Below, in pieces: positions 11,801-23,162 of a stretch of 64,000 nt of DNA. How positions within the stretch are numbered: the stretch's first letter is position 1; the number at the start of each line of letters is the position of its first letter. Made by a program: the position numbers and the translations under genes. A model generated the notes under the pieces. That model was not told the DNA's origin, did no database searches, and saw only the letters and a program-made list of their open reading frames with translations. This stretch comes from Pseudorasbora parva (Eukaryota; Chordata; Actinopteri; Cypriniformes; Gobionidae), in assembly GCF_024679245.1 (NCBI RefSeq), contig NC_090173.1:9339428-9403427 (forward strand). The letters are read 5' to 3'.

Positions 11801-13769
11801 TCATGAGGTTGAGGAAACTGATCTTCAGAGAAAACTGAAGACGACAAGTGAAGAAGTGGAGAAATCTATGTCTGAATACTTTGAGAAAGACAAAGATAAA
11901 GATATACTGATTCAATGGAAAACATCATTTGAGATTAAAATCAAGGAGCTTCAGGAAAACACTGTGAGAGAAACAAAGAGGAAACTGAATGAGATTCTTC
12001 AGCAGCGAGGCATGAAGAAAAAGATTGATGCTCAGAGGACACATCATGAAAACACTCTCTATGAAAAGAGCAAAGAACGTGCCTTAAAACTCAAAGACAA
12101 CACAAATAATGATGAAACTCTGAAGAAAGAGTTTGATTTGTTCTGGGAACAGAGTGTAAAGAAAATAATCTCAGACACTCCTCCAATCAAAGACATTGAC
12201 ATAATGAGAGATATGAGAGACATCCTCAGTGAAAACTATGGAAGTGCTCCTGTAAACTGGAGGGAGAGCAGAGATATTTTCTCTGTTCGGAGTTATTCTG
12301 AATATGTAAAGGTAAAGAGATCTAGTCAATTTAACAATCCTACAACAAAAGTCAATGCAAAAAATAAAAAGACACTTGGTTGCGTTCTTCCTCAAGAGAA
12401 TGATTCTCAAATTACAGCATTAGTCACAGATGTTGCTCAGCAGACAGACAAAATAATTGAGTCATTTATTGTTTCAAAGATGGGCTACAACATCAGCTGC
12501 ATTCAACAACTCATAGATTACATCAAGAGGAGAGTAACTGAACACCAGGAAGGATCAGTGAAATATGAGTTTAAGAATGATTTTTTTATGGATTTGGTTC
12601 TTTCTATCTGTAAGAGAGCAAACAAGACGATCACTGACCAATACAGACTGTTCAGGGAAGCCAATAGTCCTGTAATATATGTTGAGAAGAAAAAAGAAGA
12701 GTACTATCGTATTTTTAAAAAGTACTGTCATGGATCCGCATCAGCTGCCATCTTTGGAGAGATCATCTGTCAGAAAATGAAAGAGCCCATTGAGCAGAGC
12801 GTCTACAAGAAGACTGCCAGAGAACTGGCTGGTGAAATGAGAACAAACTGCGAATCACTGAATGGAAACAGATCAAAACTGGAGAAACACATCCTGAAGT
12901 TTCTGGCAGAACATGAGAATTTTTCTGCATACATGGATTACATTGATAATCCCAGAGATCACTTCAAGAGTTTCATCAGAGATGAAGTCAGTCGGTACAT
13001 CACTGATAAGTTCAGTGTCAGTGTTTTACTCAAGATGAAGGAGAACATTAAACTCCTGCAGCAGAAGATCATGAAAGCAGCTCATGAATCTACTGAACAT
13101 GTTAAAGTGAACAGAGGAGATGCTGGTTTGTGGTTGAAGAGTTTCACACAGCGGCTCTCAGATGAGCTGATCTTCTCTGAAAAAGACCTTAGTGGAGTGA
13201 AACATGATGAGGTTGATTTCAACCTCCTAGAAGATGTGATAAAACAAGAACTTCCTGCTATAATTTCTAATATCAGCAGTAGATTCAACACAGAGTCATT
13301 TACAGTAAAGCTGGACTATAAGTTCAGACCAGATGAGCTTCTGATCGATCACTTCTGTCAGTGCTGTTGGGTTCAGTGTCCGTTCTGTGCAGCCATCTGC
13401 ACCAACACCATAGAAAACCATCCTGAGGATCACAGCGTTCCTTTCCACCGTAGTATTGGACTAAATGGGTTATTTTACGATGGAACACGCAATCTTTGTA
13501 TAGATTTTTGCTCAATTGCAGTGGAAAGTAAGAAATCGTTTAAATCATCAGATCAGTGGTTTCCATTTAAAGAATACAGAAGAGCAGGAGGAGTTTATGC
13601 CGACTGGAGCATCACCCCTGACCGCTCTGCGCTTCCCTACTGGAAGTGGTTTCTGTGCAGATTCCAAAAAGATCTGGAGAAATACTATGAGAAATCATTT
13701 GAAGGGAATGAAAATATTCCAACATCTTGGAAAACATGCACAAAAGAGGATGCAATTAATAGTTTATAA
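8886..13769 (+). CDS. VLIG/URGCP-type very large GTPase, giant 3' exon
   Basis: This is an interferon-inducible very large GTPase / up-regulator of cell proliferation-like protein. The family is cytosolic and nuclear and its reaction is GTP hydrolysis; the cellular role is poorly known. The first ATG gives 1564 residues from 9075, but the frame stays open back to a splice acceptor at 8886, adding 63 codons. The 9075 start is therefore probably internal. Counting from 9075, the P-loop GLQSSGKST is at about 623-631, DTEG (G3) at 676-679 and HQNV at 747-750. A Cys/His cluster near 1428-1450 (CQCC, CPFC, then HPEDH) resembles the zinc-binding-like tail of the family. Residues 860-1020 are charged and probably coiled coil. 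A 30-residue motif ending in QSHE occurs twice at the N-terminus (coded near 8970-9058 and 9090-9190). The exon is intact, with no stops, which fits a functional gene coded by one giant exon as in other fish. Confidence 0.88.
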   Translation, partial: RHAEDLRKRQDQHEDKEKLSSSKTKTFLDRIHHKDKHNVGQRATDVPQKTEHSFQSHEERGKDMNEKTKQLFEKLHLKDRDHKLRAADVLQITAHSLQSHESCAEEELIQTFIQKLLMMNYRARHIKTKESSDEDNTQQVNCDSVNNETDPDDFFFKPPPQTNKGTSQSDRIHPMDVQMAVFHSADGFLKQMIVTKLSQCQYALPLLVPDPFTQQIEFPLWTFRQINKSWKMRNTNNEIISQTQPIYKAETPMVFFFRFGSVLSSKSQLMNSLINEKHNMFFHRNCPGSSRTRVLMDGVVEIAWFCPSGSHNDKFTDCVAFCNLHGDARDHEKQLQILTEMASVNVVLLPQLDKDDRSMIKLQQLNFKDSKPLICLFTEEEFAVNKTKKGHFKIGLKERNQSEVSEELRRAIHDYLSDSSSFFRLEDVSKHSDIRVDEEDDDHCRRGKEAAQQMMSLLEKKHLTEIKESLLPHQGKLWHQWCQKNKELHRPEGDELEVDLDRKQTEIMKIRQQQHESDISEFMKLFIKQMNSTVANKMFFIKWLIIFLDEHTSADLSVLLHKYDKKWSTVVKLKEIHEEYEHRANQTELERISEELEAASVGLEHIMREIGQIYESCSSVKKNKKDLNFNFSSLPSLAAEMMISGFPLELMDGDAAHVPLDWISAVLDQLINILGDQRVFVLSVLGLQSSGKSTMLNAMFGLQFAVSAGRCTRGAFMQLVRLSDEMKTQMNFDYILVVDTEGLRALELAGRSTRHHDNELATFVVGLANLTLINIFGENPSEMQDILQIVVQAFMRMKKVRLNPRCVFVHQNVSDVTAGEKNMEGRRRLQKTLDEMTKLAAKEEDSDAECFSDVIKLDIHDDVKYFAHLWEGNPPMAPPNPKYCENIQELKETIIFHASKSHGMRLTHLKVRINDLWEALLKERFIFSFRNSLEISAYRKLETEYSKWTWRLRSAMLETENKLHNQIENEAIHEVEETDLQRKLKTTSEEVEKSMSEYFEKDKDKDILIQWKTSFEIKIKELQENTVRETKRKLNEILQQRGMKKKIDAQRTHHENTLYEKSKERALKLKDNTNNDETLKKEFDLFWEQSVKKIISDTPPIKDIDIMRDMRDILSENYGSAPVNWRESRDIFSVRSYSEYVKVKRSSQFNNPTTKVNAKNKKTLGCVLPQENDSQITALVTDVAQQTDKIIESFIVSKMGYNISCIQQLIDYIKRRVTEHQEGSVKYEFKNDFFMDLVLSICKRANKTITDQYRLFREANSPVIYVEKKKEEYYRIFKKYCHGSASAAIFGEIICQKMKEPIEQSVYKKTARELAGEMRTNCESLNGNRSKLEKHILKFLAEHENFSAYMDYIDNPRDHFKSFIRDEVSRYITDKFSVSVLLKMKENIKLLQQKIMKAAHESTEHVKVNRGDAGLWLKSFTQRLSDELIFSEKDLSGVKHDEVDFNLLEDVIKQELPAIISNISSRFNTESFTVKLDYKFRPDELLIDHFCQCCWVQCPFCAAICTNTIENHPEDHSVPFHRSIGLNGLFYDGTRNLCIDFCSIAVESKKSFKSSDQWFPFKEYRRAGGVYADWSITPDRSALPYWKWFLCRFQKDLEKYYEKSFEGNENIPTSWKTCTKEDAINSL

Positions 13770-13810
13770 ATGGATAAGAATCTATAGACAAACTTACTGA
13801 GCTCATTACC

Positions 13811-13854
13811 CTGGATGGATAAATGGAGGGATGGATGGATGGATGGACCACAGC

Positions 13855-13903
<49 letters not shown>
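13811..13903. repeat. GGAT and AAT microsatellites with a polyadenylation-like signal
   Basis: GGAT repeats around 13812-13846 are followed by (AAT)n at about 13855-13899. The AATAAA formed at the end of the AAT run, about 130 bp after the GTPase stop codon, could serve as its poly(A) signal, but any AAT run ending in AAA would create this by chance. Confidence 0.6.
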
Positions 13904-14390
13904 CATTTTTTTGTGATGCAAATTAGTGTAATAAATGTAGTGTAATAATATCCTGCATTGTTGCAGATTTGAATTGTTCACAGTAAAATCCCCAATGGTA
14001 AATTAACACAGCTCTGTTTTATATGTAAAACCACTGAGTGTTAAAAACTGGTGTTAGAGTTAATTAGATAATTGTGATAATTGTTATTAAATGATTTATG
14101 ATTGAAGACTGATAAAAACACAGAATGTGTTGATGGCATGACGACACATGTTGTGTAGAACCGACACAACAATGTGTGTTAAAATGTAACTCTGGATAGA
14201 ATAGCATGGGTGGAGGGGCAGTTTGTGTATATGAAAAAATAGGTATATTTTATATGGTATCCCATTTAAATAAATACAATCTTAGTTTATAAAAACATAA
14301 AGATTAACGAGTGTTTTTTGGCAGCCAACCGCACCAAGACCACTGTTTGTTGCTTTTCATTTAAATTAGTTCTAAAACAAAAGGGGGGGC
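13904..14390. other. Gene-free 3' flank of the GTPase
   Basis: AT-rich sequence without a recognisable gene. Parts near 13980-14180 contain short inverted motifs and are probably old transposon remains. Confidence 0.45.
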
Positions 14391-14393
14391 CAT

Positions 14394-14660
14394 TTGTGTG
14401 TTTCTTACCTCCCCCTGTACGGAAAGATACTGGGAATTAGTCACAGAAGGGTGGAGGGAAAGGCATTTATTTTACCTTTCTTCTGTACGGAAAAACACCG
14501 ACATTGAGGGGTATAAAAGATTGGGCCTTCTTTTCCTTCCTCAGTTTACACTCCATGCAGGCATTACCTGGTTGTATTGACTGTAAATGTATTCTTGCAA
14601 GGATTAAATCTTTATAAAGACACAATTGGCTAAGGTTTGTCTCTTATTCAGAAATGCAAC
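14394..14660 (+). mobile_element. Possible solo LTR
   Basis: The order of signals resembles a retroviral LTR: a duplicated CCTGTACGGAAAGA / TCTGTACGGAAAAA motif, a TATA box (GGGGTATAAAAG at 14509-14520), a start-like region with TTCCTTCCTCAG, an ATTAAA signal near 14602 and a CA-rich end. I found no flanking duplication and no second LTR or internal coding region, so the edges are uncertain. It could equally be an unrelated promoter-bearing repeat. Confidence 0.3.
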
Positions 14661-14780
14661 AGAGTTAACATATTTTTGCCACAACAAGCAGAAATAAGGT
14701 TGATAACCTTTAAAGAAAACAAAACAAAATCCCAGATTATAAACCAAACATTTGACATCATATGCATTAATACAATTTAT

Positions 14781-15556
14781 TACACGGCTCTGTGAAATAC
14801 TTGATTCTGATTGGTCAATCGCGCATTCCAGCGGTATGTTATTTCCAGATAACACCCACTCATCCGGGTACTACGAGTTATCTTGACCGGTACTACTTCT
14901 GTGCTTAACGCTGGCGCCATCTTGTGGCTTAAACAGCCGTGGGTTACAATGGAAGACTTCAAGGCGGGTTTCCTTTCTAACGTTTTTAATATGGATATTT
15001 TTCTAACACAAACGCATCGATTGGAATCAGAAGGCTCTATTAACCCATCGGAGTCGTGTGGAGCACGTTATTTGACGGACAGCTGCATTTTTTATGGACT
15101 TCAAAAACAGCTACAACTACTGCTGGGATTAACGTTAGCCTGGACTTTTTAAATATAACTCCGATTGTATTTGTCTGACAGAAGAATGTCATACACACCT
15201 ATGATAACTTGAGGGTGAGTACTTGGTTTCATTTTTGGGTGAACTAACCCTTTCGGCATTCATTTTCAACATTTAGCAGCAATAGATAAAGGCTTAAAGC
15301 AGGTTGGAACTGTTTTTCTTCGTGGAAGCTTTGCAGAAGAGCTAATAAAATATTTAATCTCAAGATAATATTTTGTGTCTAATAATTATTTATTTGAGAC
15401 TAGTAGCCGTGTAATAAGCGGGATAATGTACACCCAGCCGGTTGTTATCGCAGAATAAACCCCTTCAGAGCGATGCTCCGCTTCGCGTCGGGGTCCTGAT
15501 CACTCTGTCGGGGTTTATTCTGCGATAACAACCGGCTGGGTGGACATTAGCCCTTA
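14781..15556. repeat. Dispersed fish repeat ending in a perfect 33-bp hairpin
   Basis: The unit starts near CACGGCTCTGTGAAATAC and ends past 15542. Near its right end, 15431-15463 and 15510-15542 are perfect reverse complements (CACCCAGCCGG...), with a 46-bp loop. The small ORF at 14883 lies within it and has no supporting domain. A fragment of the AGGGATAGTTCACCC-type element (right half) is embedded at about 15205-15257. Confidence 0.6.
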
Positions 15557-15866
15557 CATATAGATGACCAGACTTTTAAATACATGCATAAATATATATT
15601 TACACCTATATGAACCATAAAGACTCTAATGCAACATTTTAAACCCATAAATTAGTAAAAAATGTCTTAAAAAGCAATCAAAGAGTTCAAATACCACCCA
15701 AGATGGCACTTAAATGAATACAGACTAGTCTTTTGCTTATTCAAACAGTCATCCTAACAGCAGCATCTCAGGTTGACTAGTTACTGATCTGCATCCAATT
15801 TCTGTCGTCCTCACTCACACATAGCTCTTCTCAGTCAAGCATTTTTTTCCTCAAAAGGATATAGTG
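15543..15866. other. Gene-free stretch
   Basis: No gene or clear repeat was recognised between the hairpin repeat and the Harbinger-like left end at 15871. Confidence 0.45.
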
Positions 15867-15870
15867 TTAA

Positions 15871-16063
15871 GGCCCTTTCACACTGGACGCGAATAATTCT
15901 CGTGATGGTTTTATTTTTTGATCAGCTGTGTGCGTAACGAATGTGCTGCGGCGAATAAACAGCATTTTTTTCTGCTTCGATGTCGATTTTTTTTACTTTC
16001 GCGGAGACAGAAAAGGCTTCAACCAATCACATACCCGGAAACAAAGGTGATGTCACAGCAACA
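15871..16063 (+). mobile_element. Left end of a PIF/Harbinger-type element
   Basis: After a TAA at 15868-15870 the sequence GGCCCTTTCACACTGGACGC begins, an end style shared with other Harbinger-type elements in this window. About 190 bp later the MADF reading frame starts. PIF/Harbinger transposons encode a DDE transposase plus a second DNA-binding Myb/MADF-like protein, so this is likely the left part of a once autonomous element. No matching right end was found by 21150. Confidence 0.5.
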
Positions 16064-17305
16064 ATGACAGACCTTATTGCTTGTGTGTCTACTCATCCCA
16101 TTTTGTTTGATAAAACAAACAAAAATTAAAGCTGCGAGCAGCGATGACGGGCCCAAGCCGGTGGCACCACCACCCCGGTGGCTTCAGGCAAATTGTGCAA
16201 GACAGGCAATATGCATTTAAACAGGAGAGTATTTTAAAATCGCTCAAATATGCCACATTTACCGCAGCAGCTGGTGCCGCTATGACCACAAGCCACACCC
16301 ATGATAGAATTTAAATATAGATGAATTCTAATGTAATATGATATAATAGGTAATTTTCAAATATGTGCAAAGTTATCTTTTGCAGCTCAAAATTTTGTAA
16401 GTCCAGAAGGCCAGTATTTAATTCATGGTCTTTTTATTTTATTAACACAATTGTTAAACGAATTATATAAAACTATATTGTTAGTGCCCTACAAATGAAG
16501 TTGGATTCACCACATTAACTGCAGCAGTTGGTGCTGCTATGACTACGAACCACAACAGTCACATCTATGAGATCAATTCAATTTAATGAATCAGTTTCAT
16601 GTCAGATGATGTCACATCAATTTTAAATGAGCGCAGAATACCGTCCGAATGGTGATATTGTATTATCCTAACACTTCTCTACATGTGTTTTTGACCTACC
16701 TTAGCTGTTTACAATCTTATGCAATTAAGCATGCTTTCATTTCAATATTTGTAGCATCCAATAAAAAAATGTTAATTACAAAATGACCAATTGGAGCCAA
16801 ATCACAGAAACTGCAGCAATGATTTTAATATTAGTGTCAGGTAAGAGTAAGATGCGCGTCTAAATTTTATGGAAGTTTATTATAAACTTTATTATAAAAT
16901 TTACTTAGACTGACTGGGTAAACCCAGCCTGATCTGCCAGCGATTTGACTTCGCCCTGCAACACAGTCTGAAAACCTGTACATTCATTTCTACTGCTTCT
17001 GTTACACTTTTGCGGGAACAAATCACAGACTAACTTATTCACCTGGCACGCTATTGGCGAGTTTAGTAGTCTGTTTAGTTGACTATCCAATTGCATACAG
17101 AGTCATTCAAATAATGCTCATTGATCAAATATTAAATTGAGCTTGGTTTGGTGATACCCAGACAACTTATAAACTAGAAAATCATGTGAAATTTACTTTT
17201 TAAATCAATTTGATTTTTATCCGTAAATAATTAATTTTAAGACGTGTCTTTTCAAAAACAGAATGACCTTCTGTATAGATGTATGGCCCATGTATAGAAA
17301 ACACC

Positions 17306-17449
<144 letters not shown>

Positions 17450-17972
17450 TTCAAGCATGCTAAGTCTCAAAAACACCCAAAAAAATAATTAAACTGACAC
17501 TTTGCCATAGCAACAGTTTATAAAATATCAGGAATCCATTCGTATGTCTATATCTGTCATGTTTTCACATTATACTGATGAAGTTTGAAGTAAAGGGTGA
17601 AAGTAAGACAGTGATTTAAAAAAAATTCAAAAAGTGACACATCCTGCTGCCAGTTGGTGGTGCTATAACTTTGACTGAATATTGGAATGTAGATGTCTTC
17701 AGGCCAGGACTCTTGTCAAACATGTGAAGTTTGAGGCAGATCGGACATTGTATGCCTGAGGTACAACAAATTCCTGTGTCATGGCGAAACATCAACATTT
17801 GTGAGGCCGCCACAGACACACCCTTCAGGGAAAACTCAAGATCTTCACAATTTAACGCCACAAAGGCCTTTAGATTAGACTGTGCAAATACGATGTTGAT
17901 ATGATTAAATATCTAGGAGGAGTTTGTTAAAATACAACGTCTGGCAATGGCAAAAACTGCACCAATTTACCA

Positions 17973-19282
17973 AAGAAAATTCAAAATATCTCACTTCCTG
18001 TTGTTTTTTCAGATTTGGCGCCTTGGGTCTTTTTTGTAGGTATTGGGCTGCTGAATGCGTCTACCGAATTTTCATACTCATACATGAAACATAGTGCGAA
18101 TGACGCTTAATTTAAATTTTGTAGGTGGCGCTATCGAACCATTTTGCCACACCTAATTCTGAAACCCATATCAGATGTATGTTTTCACCACTTCTGATGC
18201 GTGTGCAAAGTTTCATGAGTTTTCATGCGTGTTTAGGCCCCCTTAAAAATGTAATTCATTTGGGAAAAGAAAAATGATGGTTTTAGCAATTACAATAAGG
18301 TCCTCACACCTTAAGCCCTAAATATCTGAGTTCCTGTTCGTCGGAGCTAATGACTGTAAATTAGAAAGTTGTTCGGCTCAAAGAGAACAATATATATACA
18401 GAGTTTGGTGACTGAAGATAAAACTAACCCCCCCACTTTTGACAAAAGATTGCATTACTTTTGTCAAAAGATGGCGCTACTGAGCTCCTCAACCATGCCC
18501 GATTTTAAGTCTTTGCCCATATCTACTGGACAGCATGTCTGATGTGTGTGTTGAGTTTCATGTAATTTGAAGCATTTTAAGAGTCTCAAAAGGAGCGAAA
18601 AAGAATGTTATAGTTTGATGTGTTGCCGAAGAAAATTCAAAATATCTCACTTCCTGTTGGTTTTTCAGATTTGGCACGTTGGATCTTTTTTGTAGGTATT
18701 GGGCTGCTGAATGCGTCTACCGAATTTCCATACTCATACATGAATGGTAGCGCGAATGACGCTTAATTTAAATTTTGTAGGTGGCGCTATCGAACCATTT
18801 TGCCACACCTAATTCTGAAACCCATATCAGATGTATGTTTTCACCACTTCTGATGCGTGTGCAAAGTTTCATGAGTTTTCATGCGTGTTTAGGCCCTCAA
18901 AAATGTAATTCATTTGGGAAAAGAAAAATGATGGTTTTAGCAATTACAATAAGGTCCTGACACCTTAGGCCCTAAATATCTGAGTTCCTGTTCGTCGGAG
19001 CTAATGACTGTAAATTAGAAAGTTGTTCGGCTCAAAGAGAACAATATATATACAGAGTTTGGTGACTGAAGATAAAACTAACCCCCCCACTTTTGACAAA
19101 AGATTGCATTACTTTTGTTAAAAGATGGCGCTACTGAGCTCCTCAACCATGCCCGTTTTTAAGTCTTTGCCCATATCTACTGGACAGCATGTCTGATGTG
19201 TGTGTTGAGTTTCATGTAATTTGAAGCATTTTAAGAGTCTCAAAAGGAGCGAAAAAGAATGTTATAGTTTGATGTGTTGCCG
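17973..19282. repeat. 656-bp tandem duplication inside the dispersed repeat
   Basis: Two direct copies with a period of about 656 bp. TCACTTCCTG starts at 17991 and again at 18647, and the copies differ by only a handful of substitutions and small indels. Both end at the phrase GTGTTGCCG. The low divergence indicates a late duplication within the repeat. Confidence 0.85.
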
Positions 19283-21156
19283 TGGCAACAGTATATACAA
19301 TATCAGGAAGTGCTTACCAGCTTTATATCTGCTAAGGTTTGACATTATACTGATGAAGTTTGAAGTAAATCGTGTAAAAATAAGATGGTGATTTCAAAGC
19401 ATTTTGAAAGTGACACACTTCCTGCTGCCAGTTGGTGGCGCTATAACTTTGACTCACAAAAGTCATATCCATGTGATCGGCCTCTTACAACGAACACACA
19501 GCTGAAGTTTCATCAAAATGAATTAATGAATGCAGAAGTTATAACACACTTCCTGTTTCCCTTTTCTCGCCATAAATTCGTCTCCTCGCCACAGCCTAAC
19601 CGTTTGAGATATCAAAAAGTTGCTCGCAATTTAGCATCCTCAGTGTCTTGACTTCATGCTGACCGAGTTTGGTGCTGATCGGGTGAATCGTCTAGGAGGA
19701 GTATCGCAAATTCCAGAGCATGCGTTTTCCGAACAACCCATAATAGCTCACTTCCTGTTGGGCTGACACATAACTTAGAGCACGAAAGTTGTTCGGCCCG
19801 ATGAGCTCTATATGTGTACCGAGTTTCATACATGTGTGTGCAAGTGTGTTTGATTTATAGACCATGTTTTCAGACCCCACTTTAGGGGGCGCTGTCGAGC
19901 CCCCCTGCCACGCCCAGGTACCAGCCTCAGCCCGGCCCTGATGGCCGCAGATTCCAATGTGTGTGCAAAGTTTCAAGAGTTTTCGAGCATGATAAGGGCC
20001 CCGAAAGTGCCCAAATAGTCGAAAAAGCTAAATTGTCCTTAGAAGAACAATAGGGCTCTGCGCCCTTTCAGGGCTTGGGCCCTAATTATAAGGATAACGA
20101 CATGAAAGACAATGTGTGGCGTAGCATTGCCAACGAACTTGGATATCATGACTGTGAGTATGTTGTGTGATCGTTATTTTTCGTTGAATTAACTTGTATA
20201 GTCTTGTGTTGTTGTAGGCTAGCAGGGTAGACAACATTTGAGATAGAAAGCGAACACAGAGATAGAGACACAGAGACCGTGTTTACTTTATAATAAGGAA
20301 ACAAAATGTAGTGAAACTATTTAGGGCTGCTTGTACGATACTATACATTACAAAACACACTGTGTTTTAGTTGAAGACGGAAAAAAAAACTGTGGAAAAA
20401 TCTCAGGGACACCTATGTAAGAAAAAGGAGAGAGGAAAAGGAAACTAGAAGTGGACAGGCTGGAAAACAGAGGAAGAAGTGGAAGTACATGGAGTGCATG
20501 AACTTCCTTGAGGCTTCTACTTCTTTCAGAAGGTAGCTGTAGCCTGTTAATTGAGATTAATAAACTACCCCACCCCCAAAGATATCTGAAATACAGCAAT
20601 GAAGTTGAAAAATAATGCATTGTTTGTATAATGAGGTGGCACAGGAAAGTTTACAGAATGCTTTTGAACAGGGTCTGCAGCAATCTTGAGGAGGATAGGG
20701 TGATAGATGATGCAGGTCAGGGCACATCTGAGAGTAAGGGAGAGCATTCCTGTCCACCTCCTTAGAACAAAAAATCTAAGGATTTTTTTGAGGATTATTT
20801 ATTGGGGAAAGAGGCCAGGGAGGAGAAGAAAGCGGAGCTTTCGCTCAGGGAGCGAGAGGATAATGATGACATATAATTTTTTAATGAGCCTGGCCCCAGC
20901 CATGAGAAGGCTGCCATCAGAGCGGCAGTCCTGGCTAAAAAAAATATAATTTGAACAAATGGTTTATGAGGTGGAGATTAGCCTTCCATCTACATACACA
21001 TACACTGACCTATAAATTATTTTTTAAAATATTGTGTTATCATTTATTCTTATTTTGTGTCCTTATAAAAGTTATGTCTGTTCTTGTTTAGTTATAGATT
21101 TCAACAAATATATAATAATTAAGACATTGGTGTTTTTTCACTGGCTTTAAAGGTCT

Positions 21157-21196
21157 TAAATTATCTTTCATATATTTTAAATTCATTGCACACCAA
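21157..21196. repeat. Severed terminal-repeat fragment of a Tc1 element
   Basis: The stretch ending CTTTCATATATTTT then AAATTCATTGCACACCAA is nearly identical to the complement of the right terminal repeat of the Tc1 element at 45387-45440. It stops exactly where the left terminal repeat of that element resumes at 44055. The outermost 70 bp or so expected to the left is not recognisable. Confidence 0.65.
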
Positions 21197-21539
21197 ACGA
21201 TGTTTATTAACAAAGATTCGGGAGGAGGGCTTTCAGATAATTGACACAGGTGGAGAGCACTCAGCTAATCAACAAGAGGTGCATATATACACGCAGCAGT
21301 CTTACCTCTGTTCTGTTGACAGTTTATCAGCACAGGCGGCATTTCCGACCATTCGCCCCACCTGCCAGCCCACTCACGCTGTCTACGGCTCCGCACGCCT
21401 CTCGAAGCAGTTCTACAATGCTAAAATCTTTTTCTTTCAAAATGATAAGCTACCTCAAATCCCCTATTTGGGCTGCGTCGATCAGCATTCACGGTAAAAA
21501 TAAACTTCTGCTTTTCCCGAGATGTAATCGTTAGTGATG

Positions 21540-22426
21540 GGCAGGCCGAGGCTTCGTGAAGCACTGAAATATGGCGCTCGGAATGTTCCATTCGGCGACG
21601 AGACTGAAAAGCACGACAGATAACACACGTGTATACGTGCGTGTACGTCTCCATTTGTTTTATATGGAGACGTACCATAGACCGTAAAAAAATATGGACG
21701 ACTCGACATCATCCGTTTCCGCTTGTCAGATTTGAAGCTTTCAGGCGGGGGTGCACGGCGCTGACATCTTGGGACCGAGTCTGCGCAGTAGCGATTTCGG
21801 GACCGGAGTTGCGCAGTAGAGAGCAGGAAGTAGAGCAGGAAGTACAGTCGCGATATCAAAAGCCCGCCCACACTCTCGCAGATGCAGAACAATTAATTAT
21901 GTTGGTGTGAAATAAAGAGTTATGGAAATGTAGAAATTAAAGCTAAAGCTCTAATCTGCTCCCAAAAATTTCGAAAAAAGTCCGTTAGTGCCTCAGTGAC
22001 AACTTCACTCAGAGAAGACGTCAGTCTCAGCTGTCAATCATGACGTCACACCCCCCGTTTTATACCATCAAATAACTAACTCAAACTAAACTTATTTTTA
22101 AAACGAACACCTGAAATGAAATCATCGTGATGATAACTGCATTCAGTGACATAAACTAACTTTGGGGAAACATTTTTGAAGTGTAATTTTATTATTTAGT
22201 TTGTCTCGCGTCCATTAGAAAACACAGAGGGGCGGCTATACTGGGACCGGTCACCGGGGGGCGATCGAGGCGCGAAAGCTTCAGTAAATGAGAGGGAGAC
22301 TGCAGGCTTGAGACGTACACGCAAATATTACCTGACGTAGACACGTCAGTAACGTGTAGCTGTTGATCTATGCAGACGTCACGGTGGCGTCACGTTAGAA
22401 GTTAACGTGTGGATTACGTCTGAACG
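21540..22426. other. Gene-free stretch inside the hAT-like element
   Basis: GC-richer sequence with repeated CpG-containing motifs. The phrase TATGGCGCTCG near 21570 has a counterpart in reverse orientation near 27505, so the symmetry of the palindromic element below may extend outward to here. ORFs are short and without domains. Confidence 0.5.
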
Positions 22427-23162
22427 TCTGAACGTGTGGAGAACGTCTGAACGTCTGCACGTCTGCACGTCTGAACGTCTGCACGTCTAATGCCCGATAA
22501 GCACATTAATTGCTATTTAACATATAGTGCATAAGCATATCTTTCCTTGAAGAATATCAAGAAAATACTATTTGGTTTGTGATTTAATAAAAAAAATTAT
22601 AATAATAATAAATATAAAAACTAACATCACAACAGTAATAACTAACATGGGTTTAGCATAGCCTATATACAATAATAAATAAAAAGAATCATAGTAGAGT
22701 GGATGCATTACTTGAGTATATTCTGAATTTCTTTTCAAAAATCGTGCACTTCTTGAAAGCTCATTTGAACCAGGTTGCCGAAATGAAAACCTCCAATAGA
22801 TGGCAGCAATGAACTGTACTATTAAGATTACTGGAAAATGTTCAACCTATTCTTTCAAAAACAAATATATATGTAATAATACCCACACAACTCCTGTCAG
22901 ACTAGTGCAAGTGTTTTCTACTGGTGTGCTGTTTGGAACTATATTTTCATTGACTATTGTGTGAAATCATGCCTGTCCTTAACAGTTTATCTGCAGGCAT
23001 TCTTCTGGTTTTCTAATGATTTCTTTTTTCTAAGCTAAAACTGCTTATTACGGAAACATAAAAATATATATATATTTACAAATTTGTGTTTTACTTGGTA
23101 TTTTTCCTCAAATTTTTGTCTCAATTGGCAGTTAATTTTCATTATATATATATATATATATA

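Noticed and set aside
21421..21910. ORFs of 85-136 codons on both strands
   Set aside because: They overlap each other and the hAT-like end; no recognisable domain.
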